DNA from: Effrenium voratum
Taxonomy: Eukaryota; Sar; Dinophyceae; Suessiales; Symbiodiniaceae
Direction: 5' to 3'
Length of the DNA: 64,000 bases
NCBI GenBank assembly: GCA_963377175.1
Contig: CAUJNA010001224.1
Coordinates: 1,615,001 to 1,679,000, forward strand
The notes under the pieces are model-generated. The model was not told the DNA's origin. It made no database searches and worked only from the letters and a program-made list of their open reading frames with translations. Shown here in pieces: positions 56,107-64,000 of this stretch; within the stretch, counting starts at the first letter, position 1; the number at the start of each line of letters is the position of its first letter. The position numbers and the translations under genes were made by a program.

Positions 56107-57979
56107 GATTCGAGGGATTGCGGCGAATAAAATAGGATACCCCTGTGAGATGTTTGCAGGCGAAAGAAACCACCATTTGTTGTTTTGTGTAGTTTTACTA
56201 ATTTGTTTACTGTTTATTTGTTTGGGGGGACTTACACACCAGTGTCTTCCCCCAATCAATGCGGTGAACGACTGTAACCAGCAAATATTCCTTCAGAAAG
56301 GCCTTGCAATTCTTACTGATCCAAATGGCCCAACTCTGCTGAAAGGGCAACCGGGGGATCCGCAACTTTGACATGTCCCTAAGCTTTTGTTGCTGCTGCT
56401 AGCCACTAAGCCAGCGGTTCCTTGATCTGTCAAAAGTCGTCTCCGAGCTGAATCAGACTGGATGGATGCTCAAAGCGCAAGTCACCGGGCGATGTGCTTG
56501 CTCGCTACTTGCAAGTTCTCTGCGTTGGACTGCCTTGCTTTGGCTTTTTGGATGGAACCACCATCTTATTAATCTTCCAGGTTGACTCATCCGGGTTCGA
56601 AATCACCTACAAGTACATCGCAGTGAGGTGGTTGCAAACTTGCTCGAGTAAGTTCACCGACTCTGCATGAGGTCAGCATGGTCAATGTTCCAACACTTGG
56701 GCCGATCATTTCCTTCCAGCCCGCGCTAGCTCCCCTTTCCCACCCAAGTGAGGCCATGAAGGGAAACAAGCGTGCAAACCGCAAGATTCGAAGAAAAAGA
56801 AGAAGAACAAAATAAAATAGAAGAAACAAAAAGAGAAAGAAAAAAAAAGAGAAAAAAAAAAGGAAAAAAACGACGCGGCCAAGGGAAACAAGAGTAAAAG
56901 CCACAAGATTCACCACACGCAAAGCGGCCTCGTGCCGTTTTTCTGCGCGGTCCTCAGACTCTCGGCCACTTGGGCATAGAATTCTAGCGTCGGACCCGAG
57001 CCGGTGCCCACCTGACGCAAAGCGATCCATTGCGTGCGTGCTGGCGGCGATGGCCATGAATAGACCAATCGCCAGTTTAAAGGAACTCCCACAAATTTAC
57101 TCCATGCTACGTCTTGAGTTTTTCTCCGGCGAAAGCACCATACAGCTACACATTCTAAGCGGCCCGCCCATCAAGCCAACATCACGCCGCCCCACCCGCA
57201 TGCCCAGATTGCTGTCATGCCGGCTTCTTGTTGCTGGGTCAAATACAAACCTGGGCCTTGAGGGGTCTCGGGCAAACGTCAAGTTGAACGCAGGGCCATG
57301 CCCCTAGGTGTCCTTCCGAAAACATGGCGCTAGCAAGTGATCAGAACCAAACCGAAGCTTGAACCAGCCCCATCCTTTTTCTTGCCAAAACCTGCTCTTG
57401 AAACGAGCACCACCTATGGGAACATCCTGGCGGCCCGAACTCCGTGCGCCTCCCCAACGTACTCGATCTCAAGCCTCAAAATGTGAGTGGAACGCATCTC
57501 TCTGCCCTTGATTGGTCCACAAGCCATCACTCCGGTTTGTGGTCACCCACAGCTTGAAGTCCATTTCGGCAATTTCACACACATCATCAAATGATTTGAT
57601 TCCTGTCAGTCCTCTGCCTTTTGTGTGCTGAAGGTGCATTTTGGGATCAAACATGGCATCACGGCCAAGGGTCGGTGGGGTGGTGTCTCAAACTCGGTGC
57701 AAGAAGCTTGGGAACCACTTCTCAATCAAGCGCATCCACATCCCATAGCCTATGAAAGCTGGCAATGGAGACTAACAACTATAGCCCCACTTACAGAGGA
57801 TGGAGACATAGAGGCTATTCCGTTGTCTACATATTCTGGACATCCAAACGCCCATCAGCTCGCGCGCCCCATTGGAAGAGTCTGACGTGCAGCATGCGAG
57901 TTAGCATCTTGGAAAGGTTCGCTGAGGAACACCTGGTGATGCCCCTGCAAACATACCTGCTTATAACATCACGCACGCG
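56107..57979. other. No supported gene
   Basis: Contains purine-rich A/G runs at about 56785-56875 and unique sequence. ORFs across the purine run are poly-Phe/Ser artefacts. Confidence 0.35.

Positions 57980-58009
<30 letters not shown>
57980..58009 (+). repeat. Poly(A) run, about 29 A
   Basis: An uninterrupted A run inside unique sequence. It could be the tail of a reverse-transcribed insert, but no coding body was recognised on its 5' side. Confidence 0.9.
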
Positions 58010-58010
<1 letters not shown>

Positions 58011-58575
58011 CATTGCATTGCTGGGATTGCAGGCGTCATGGAATGCCCTCCGATGCGCTTTTGCTCAAGAGGACCCTTTGCAATCAGGAGCACATGGTCA
58101 ATGGCCCCTTGGCGCTTCCCATCCGATGCTGAGCTGCCGACAAGGCATTGCCTGCAGAGTAGAGGTTCATGACCTTCACCTAGGCGATGCCAACAATAAT
58201 TGCGACGCTATGGTCGACAGGAAACCAGCGGGGACTCGTCGACAAATTCATGTTCCCTTGCGACACTTGAACCTGAGCACTGGGAAATCTTCAGTAGACA
58301 TTCTGTCAGTTTCATATCACAGTGGGTGAGGAGACAAGTAGAGGGCTGTTGTTTGCTTGTGGGGGCGGAGCGCCTCCAGTCAAACCCAAATACCAGCGGT
58401 TGGACGAAACATCTGAATTTCTAAGCGGCGCTCAAAGCCCCTCATTCGGGCTGTTTAAAGTTGGATCTCCTGACAAAGGGTCTGGCTTGAAGATCCCTGC
58501 AAGGCTCGGAGCCTTGTGGCTGTCCGTTTCGAGGCCGGAATGCCGCCAGAAGGCCCAACAGCATCTGTCTTGCGA
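58010..58575. other. Nothing recognised
   Basis: A long plus-strand frame starting at 58322 crosses a MITE and the 190-bp repeats and is not a gene. Confidence 0.4.
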
Positions 58576-58683
58576 CATGTGGGTGTGGGTCAAAATTAAA
58601 CCACTAGGGGACCGCAGGTTTTGGTCCATGTTTCCATTTACCAGGGTTCCATTTTGGGTACTCTTTTTGACCCACAGCCATGT
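58576..58683. mobile_element. MITE family 1, copy F
   Basis: ACATGTGGGTGTGGGTCAAAA and TTTTTGACCCACAGCCATGT form inverted ends of about 20 bp. The interior (CCGCAGGTTTTGGTCCATGT..) is the reverse complement of the copy at 60252. Confidence 0.7.
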
Positions 58684-58940
58684 GGCATACCCACTGCGCA
58701 TGGGCGAACTCTGGCCCATGAATCGGTCCAAGGCCCGGGCAGCGCTCTCCAGCAGCCGCTGCCGAGAAATGCGAACCTGGCGCCGAAGAGAGGTCCGATC
58801 TCAGGCGGCAGTCCAGCCAACTCCAAGTGATCCTGAGTGGCAGGTTCCCAGGCATCACGCACTTCAATCGCATGATCAGTATCCTTTACTCCTCCACTCC
58901 CACAAATCGTGCCATGGCTTCCATTGGTTCCTTGCGGCAA

Positions 58941-59510
58941 GCAAGAGCGATCTCCGATGTGTCCCGAGCGTGGTCTCACTGCCCATCTGGAACTCTACCA
59001 TGGCAGTACATCCGATCCTCACGCCGGGGAGGCTTCTCTCGCACCCTCTCTGTGCCTCCATTCCTCACAGGGCCGGGTCAAGACTTCCGCCCGCCTCTCA
59101 TAGCGCTGATGGAGCTTGGTCTCATTCCACGCAAGAGCGATCTCCGATGTGTCCCGAGCGTCGTCTCACTGCCGTCTGGAACTCTACCATGGCAGTACAT
59201 CCGATCCTCACGCCGGGGAGGGCTTCTCTCGCACCCTCTCTGTGCCTCCATTCCTCACAGGGCCGGGTCAAGACTTCCGCCCGCCTCTCATAGCGCTGAT
59301 GGAGCTTGGTCTCATTCCACGCAAGAGCGATCTCCGATGTGTCCCGAGCGTGGTCTCACTGCCATCTGGAACTCTACCATGGCAGTACATCCGATCCTCA
59401 CGCCGGGGAGGGCTTCTCTCGCACCCTCTCTGTGCCTCCATTCCTCACAGGGCCGGGTCAAGACTTCCGCCCGCCTCTCATAGCGCTGATGGAGCTTGGT
59501 CTCATTCCAC
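58941..59510 (+). repeat. Three 190-bp tandem repeats
   Basis: GCAAGAGCGATCTCCGATGT starts at 58941, 59131 and 59321; the third copy ends at 59510. Copies 2 and 3 are nearly identical. Copy 1 carries one extra and one missing base that compensate. Because 190 is not a multiple of 3, the frame shifts in each copy and several false ORFs arise. Confidence 0.95.
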
Positions 59511-59927
59511 TTCATGTGTGTTATCTGCCTCAATCCTCTGTGCGTGCTGCACATCACGTGTCTGGCTGTGGCAAGCCACTTAGCATCACACGCAAATCCC
59601 ACAAGCGACCTCGGCTACATGCTACACTACTCCTCAGAAGCAGCTCGATTCGCCAACAACGCTGTATCATTATGCGGCATCTCGCCATCTCAGCTAAGCT
59701 TCAAGCACATCCACACGGTGCCAGCCATCTGTCAGACAAGCGCGCGCGCACGCACATGCATCAAGCAGTCCAACCAACTCCCAGGCAAGTCTGCTCGCCG
59801 TCCAATGGCTGTAGGTAGGCCGCTGCAAACCAAATTCACCAAGATCAGTTGTTGGGACTTCAGCGTTCACGTACATTCGCTCTGCGCGGTTGGCTGGTGG
59901 CACTCAAGTCTGCTCCGGACGGACGAG

Positions 59928-60020
59928 ATTGATGTCTTTTTCAATTCTCTGCTACATCACCTGGAGGCAACCATCGACACATGCCCATCAATGCACTTTG
60001 CCAATTGCATCAAACCAAAT
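59928..60020 (+). CDS. Exon of a myosin-like motor domain
   Basis: Myosins are actin-based motors. After a CGAG acceptor, 31 codons in phase 0 end at a GC donor: FFNSLLHHLEATI then DTCPSMHFANCIKPN. This resembles the conserved myosin head segment F..SL..L...L..T.PHFVRCIKPN. The exon is a good size, but no neighbouring myosin exon (for example FD...V..QL..GVLE) was found, so it may be a fragment. The frame stays open to about 60047. Confidence 0.5.
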
Positions 60021-60251
60021 GCAGTAGCGAGACCAAGAAGCACTTGAGGACTCATTCACTGCAGCTTCCTGCCTTGACTGGAGAGTACAGAGTACTCGCT
60101 CTTCAACATTGTCCCAAACGGTCGCATAATGCAAAAGACCTTTGCCTTTGGTGTATGCGGAACTTGCGAGCATCAAGTCAAATGCCCACAAAATGTGTAT
60201 ACATACATTGATTTCTGTATCTCAACACATGGACTTATTATATATATGTAT

Positions 60252-60360
60252 ATATGGCTGTGGCTCAAAAAACCGGTACCACAATGGAACCCTGGTCAAG
60301 TGGAAACATGGACCAAAACCTGCGTAACCCCTCCTGTTTAATTTTGAGCCACACCCATGT
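60252..60360 (+). mobile_element. MITE family 1, copy G
   Basis: TATGGCTGTGGCTCAAAA and TTTTGAGCCACACCCATGTA form the ends. Interior: GGAACCCTGG..CCAAAACCTGCGTAACCCC. Confidence 0.75.
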
Positions 60361-60422
60361 ATAATATATATATATATATCAACACATTGACTTACAGTGC
60401 AAACAACAATATTCGTCTCAAC

Positions 60423-60561
60423 GCTAAGTCGCTGCACCCGCCCCGTCGCACACAGCTTCCCTGGCCGCGTCTTCGGCGCCTTCTGGCGCGGCACGCTGGC
60501 GACGCTCACCTCGCTCTCCAGCCTGGCGTGGAGTTCACTCATTTGGAACCCCAGCGAAATG
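60423..60561 (-). CDS. Exon flanked by two MITE copies, unrecognised
   Basis: 139 bp, one base plus 46 codons: ISLGFQMSELHARLESEVSV then ASVPRQKAPKTRPGKLCATG and RVQRLS. Almost every codon ends in C or G, more than in any competing frame. Acceptor ..CACCTGAG; GT donor after RLS. MITE copy H ends 8 bp upstream and copy G begins about 60 bp downstream, so both flanking introns carry the same element. Basic, probably nucleic-acid binding by composition only. Family unknown. Confidence 0.55.
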
Positions 60562-60568
60562 CTCAGGT

Positions 60569-60674
60569 GGAGCTGTGGCTCAAAGAAAATCGTACCCAAA
60601 ATGGCCCCCTTGGCAAATGGAACCAAAGACTAAAACCTGCGTAACCCCAGCTCTTTAATTTTGAGCCACAGCCA
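60569..60674 (+). mobile_element. MITE family 1, copy H
   Basis: GCTGTGGCTCAAAG and TTTTGAGCCACAGC form the ends; the interior CCAAAG..AAAACCTGCGTAACCCC matches copy G. Confidence 0.75.
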
Positions 60675-60676
60675 GG

Positions 60677-61137
60677 TTGGTTTCACCGGGAAACTACAAA
60701 TCTTTTGCACAAGAAACCGAAGAGCAGCTTTTGCACCAGGAACCTAAGGAAACCGAAAACGTTAGCTGGATTCACCTGGCAGAAAGAAGCTCGTCTATTT
60801 TTGCAGCCCCTTGCAAGTACAAGCCTTTGATTCACTCTTGTTTACAAGGGGATGCATTGCTCAGCGGGCCATCCTCTTTGTGCTGTTTAATTCCATCGGA
60901 TTGGTGTCGGTGCCTGGCCTCAAGCCATGCCGGCACGAAAAATGCCCAAAGGGAATCTGGGGTCACGCTCTTAGCCAAAATCCGGCATCCCTCCAGTGGG
61001 CCACTAGATCTAAATATCAACATGCTTCAAATGATCATGGCTTACGCCCATGACAGCCGTGACAGCCATGTGCCTCCAAGCTTTAGGCGTATCACCCTAC
61101 GGCCTGTGCCTCGAAAACACACGGCACCTCTCCAGAC
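60677..61137 (+). other. 154-codon frame of uncertain status
   Basis: Plus-strand frame with protein-like parts (NYKSFAQETEEQLLHQEPKE). It ends at 61141, overlapping the stop of the minus-strand exon below. No domain recognised. Confidence 0.3.
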
Positions 61138-61216
61138 TTAGGGCTTTTGCACGGAGCCCACCCGGCCAACTTGCTTCCAGCCTCCGGTGGGCTTCTTGGC
61201 TGTGCGCGTGCTGTGC
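61138..61216 (-). CDS. Candidate C-terminal exon, unrecognised
   Basis: After AGCGAG: HSTRTAKKPTGGWKQVGRVG then SVQKP and TAA at 61140-61138. Mostly C/G-ending codons, and G follows the AG acceptor. Short and basic. Upstream exons not found. Confidence 0.4.
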
Positions 61217-61836
61217 CTCGCTTGGCTCAGTGGATGTCTAATCTGCGTGCACGCGAGAAGGTGAACAACCAACGTGTTGGATCCATTGCAATGCAAACAA
61301 ACAAGGCAGAATGAATACGCCCTGTTGATATGCAAATTTGCAAACTCCTAGACAGTCGTAATTATTCTCCCGTGCCTCCAACTAACCTCAAACTCCTCTT
61401 GGCTCCGCGTGTTGAAGACAAGACGATGGCTTGAAGCACTTTTGTTGTGGCAGAAAGCAAAGAAACCAGTAAACACATTTCTTTCTTCAGACGCGGGCCA
61501 TGGCTGTATCCGTCATCCAGTCTCGACTTCTTGCCTGACCCGACAACTTTGTCAAGTGTGAAATGAACCAGGAGTTTGGGAAATCAAACTGCAGGTATGT
61601 GATATGTGTGGTTTTCGTTGAGTTTGACTCTTTGACCAAAGGCAGCATTCATGGAGTCACACTGGTTTCCAGCAAAGCAAAGCTTCGTGCCGATTCGTAT
61701 AGGATGACTGATTCTACATGATGACCTCTATGTGTTCTTGGCTTGATGAGTGGTAGCAGTTGCATAGGCTTGGGGGAAGCAAGCCCCAGCATCCGAATAA
61801 GAAAGAAACAGCTGCCTCAAACGATGAGCAAGTTGA
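61217..61836. other. Nothing recognised
   Basis: Unique sequence without a supported ORF or repeat. Confidence 0.35.
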
Positions 61837-62247
61837 TTGTGTCGCCTTAATTGCTGCGAGGGGGGATGCAAACAACCTGCCACCAAAAAAAACAGGCTAG
61901 TCTACGCCACCATGTTCAGCCGAACTGCCCATTTCGATCCAACCCGCTCACAAGAACCCAAACGAAAGGCTGCGAAGCCTTCAAAGGGAGGCCGAAGGAC
62001 TGAGCAATCGGCTTGGAGAGCCTGGGTTCCCGGCCACCGCACGCTGCTGCACGTGGTGAAGAGCACGGCCCAAGCCCAAGTTGCAGCTGTGATGAAGAAT
62101 CCTGGATTGTCAGCACATCCCAGCCCTCCCATTCTAGAAATTCTGGAACATGTGCAACAGCTTTCTGGGATGCGGCCCTTGCAACCACGGTCTTCTGCTC
62201 CTTGCTTCGATTGGCACGAGAAACCATACCTTGCTGGGCTTGCATAG
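61837..62247 (+). CDS. Unrecognised 136-codon ORF
   Basis: Protein-like centre (GHRTLLHVVKSTAQAQVAAV) with C/G-ending codons, then ILEILEHVQQLSGMRPLQPR. A 224-codon minus-strand frame (62576-61902) overlaps it but is less convincing. No family known. Confidence 0.3.
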   Translation: MCRLNCCEGGCKQPATKKNRLVYATMFSRTAHFDPTRSQEPKRKAAKPSKGGRRTEQSAWRAWVPGHRTLLHVVKSTAQAQVAAVMKNPGLSAHPSPPILEILEHVQQLSGMRPLQPRSSAPCFDWHEKPYLAGLA

Positions 62248-62896
62248 TGCGCCGAATAAAGGGCGGGGCGTGGAAAGGCCCGAGGCTGGACCTCTAGCAT
62301 AGGTGACATATCTGATCCACTTGCAGGTGCTCCCAAGAGACCGGTTCCTTCTTGTCGACCCCCCAGCTCGGTCTTGGGCCCATCACCCAAAAAGGGAAAA
62401 TTGGAGTCCACCAACCACTTCGGGGTTGGAAAAGCCAGGTCCCACCAGTGACAAGGGGCCAAGAGCTGACCACGCGAAACTGGAGTTCTCGAGTCCTCCG
62501 CACGTGGAAGGGGAAGAGGAAGCGGCAAGCTCCTGGCAAAAAAACGTGCACAGCTGGCCGAAATTTGGCCAGCCATGTACTTGCCTTCATTTCAAAGCTC
62601 CGGACTGGTGAAGGAGTCGTCCAACCAGACTCACAAAAATCAAAATTCCAGGGCAGCTTGAATGCTGCCTGAGAGGATCACCTTGGCATTCCCTTCCCTC
62701 AAGCTTCTCATCAACGTGGGCCTCCTTCACACCAACCGATTGACAACTTTCACTTGGCGCGCAAACGGGGCCTGCAGCTGCGCTGCAGCGGATAAGGTCA
62801 AACAAATGTTGCACGCACTCTGACAAGTGCGTGGCATGGGCATCCACATTCAGACTAGCAAATCATTGTGCGCCATGAGAGGGGACGAAGTCGAAA

Positions 62897-63136
62897 GTGC
62901 CGATCCCAACTCGCCTGTTTCACACCGGTAGGTTCAAGTGGCTTGCCAAGATATCTTGTCCGACCTACAAACTCAAGAGATTTGTGCGCAAGGCGTTGTG
63001 GACAGAAAGCATCTGTTGGCAAAGCACGCATCTTCCCGAGCCTGCCATCTCCCTGTTTCATGCTCTTCTGGCAACGCAGTACAGTACATGTACATGCGAG
63101 TGGTTGGAAAACCCTCAAGCGCGGTTGAATAAATAG
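62897..63136 (+). CDS. Unrecognised ORF; two overlapping frames plausible
   Basis: Frame 1 reads IPTRLFHTGRFKWLAKISCP and SLFHALLATQYSTCTCEWLE. An overlapping frame (62938-63132) reads ACQDILSDLQTQEICAQGVV. Both end within a few bases of each other. I cannot decide between them. Confidence 0.3.
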   Translation: MPIPTRLFHTGRFKWLAKISCPTYKLKRFVRKALWTESICWQSTHLPEPAISLFHALLATQYSTCTCEWLENPQARLNK

Positions 63137-63637
63137 ATCCCCATGGTGCCTGATGTCCACCAAGTCCAACCGCTTGGAATTCGGATGTGTCTCACCATGA
63201 CCAGCCTCTTAGATGCTGAAGCCTTCAAGGGATGGGCGCTCGAACCACCACTAAAGCCAAGCTTGTGTCAGCCCCCACTGCCCCTGTAGATCACGTCGCG
63301 TGACGCACATCTTCAAAGTTGAATCTCCTGGGTTTAACTTGTGACCATGTTTGTGACGGGGAACACCTATGGAACACCTTGCAGGGTTTCTAGACTTAGT
63401 CACTTGGTGTCCATCCCTTTTAGTTCCAAAGGAGAAAAAGCACCCTCTCCAGACTCCCCCGCCTGCCAGCTTGGTGCACCAGCTGGGCACCGAGCCTAAC
63501 CGAGGCAGCGCTCCCAAGTGGCAAAGGCACCCGTTTGATCACAGGAAATGTATCTGGCAGTTCGATACCTGGATACCTCCCATTTCCTCATGCGCGGTAC
63601 CTTGGTTTCCAGAAAAGTGATCATTTGTGTTTCCTGT
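63137..63637. other. Nothing firmly recognised
   Basis: An 83-codon plus-strand frame at 63369-63620 is moderately protein-like; no other support. Confidence 0.3.
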
Positions 63638-63994
63638 TCATTTGCTCATCCCTGACAGCCAAGCACGGACCCACTCTTGGACAAAGAAAACACCATTTCG
63701 AAACAATTGCGAACAGCATGAACACCTCCTTCTAAGCTGTTTCCCCTTTGCTGACCTCGCTGAATCCAAGAAAGGTACCCCAGGAAAAAGTTGCAGGAAG
63801 TTCACACAGTAGCGGAGACTGTCACGCTTGTTCACAAGCATCTTATCCGAAATCGCAATTTTCAAAAAATGGCAGTTGCCCATGTGAATGGTGGCCATAC
63901 GCTTTTGATTTCCTCCCACCCCCCGCCTCACCCGACCCAAGCCCACTTCCCTGGTAAACATGGGTTCGCTGGCGAGTACAGAATTGAGAGCCAC
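63638..63994 (-). CDS. Unrecognised 118-codon ORF at the right edge
   Basis: Contains HFLKIAISDKMLVNKRDSLR and YCVNFLQLFPGVPFLDSARS with an ordinary composition; stop at 63638-63640. It may be a real exon of a gene running in from the right. Family unknown. Confidence 0.3.
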   Translation of the reverse strand: MALNSVLASEPMFTREVGLGRVRRGVGGNQKRMATIHMGNCHFLKIAISDKMLVNKRDSLRYCVNFLQLFPGVPFLDSARSAKGKQLRRRCSCCSQLFRNGVFFVQEWVRAWLSGMSK

Positions 63995-64000
63995 CTCATC

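Noticed and set aside
58941..59510. CRISPR-like regular repeat
   Set aside because: Units are contiguous 190-bp copies with no spacers, in a eukaryotic context.
58322..59583. Chained ORFs of 155-323 codons
   Set aside because: They cross MITE copy F and read the 190-bp repeats in successive frames.

Overview
The window looks like nuclear DNA of a dinoflagellate, probably a large-genome species in or near the Suessiales or Prorocentrales; I cannot place it more precisely. The evidence is threefold. Coding sequence is sparse and cut into exons of about 34-280 bp. Introns mostly start with GC rather than GT and end AG, usually followed by G. Fifteen bases matching the 3' end of the dinoflagellate spliced leader lie 60 bp upstream of a long intronless ORF. 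There are no bacterial-type operons, tRNAs, rRNAs or CRISPR arrays. Most long ORFs here run through microsatellites or lie opposite real exons and are not genes.

Layout. 1.1-7.3 kb: six exons of ribosomal protein uL13 (RPL13A), minus strand, with MITE-like inserts and a decayed Glu/Gln/Arg-rich ORF in the introns. 8.6-12.3 kb: CAT/ATG satellite with inverted halves and a central palindrome. 15.6-16.6 and 18.2-19.9 kb: exons of two unrecognised minus-strand genes, separated by a GCxx/GGCG tetranucleotide satellite (17.45-17.98 kb). 23.3-32.5 kb: at least nine exons of a pentatricopeptide-repeat (PPR) gene, minus strand. 35.2-36.5 kb: GAAA satellite with a 197-bp higher-order repeat, ending in a 100-N scaffold gap.

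36.6-42.5 kb: an intronless minus-strand mobile-element-like unit. It has a 1169-codon ORF with a zinc-ribbon-like motif and then a tyrosine-recombinase-like ORF broken by two frameshifts and cut by the gap. Six short hairpins with one conserved loop and different, self-complementary arms lie in or beside the 1169-codon ORF. This is the most unusual feature seen.

44.3-46.1 kb: TG/CT microsatellites and a 600-bp element with poly-C-rich inverted ends. 47.1-51.5 kb: an unrecognised minus-strand gene of at least seven well-supported exons. 53.4-55.3 kb: exons of another minus-strand gene. 58.9-59.5 kb: three 190-bp tandem repeats. 59.9-61.2 kb: a myosin-like exon (plus) and two minus-strand exons, one between two copies of the same MITE family.

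Nearly all supported exons are on the minus strand, which fits the one-directional gene clusters known in dinoflagellates. Exon boundaries were placed by eye from reading-frame continuity, C/G-rich third codon positions and AG acceptors; transcript data would be needed to confirm them.
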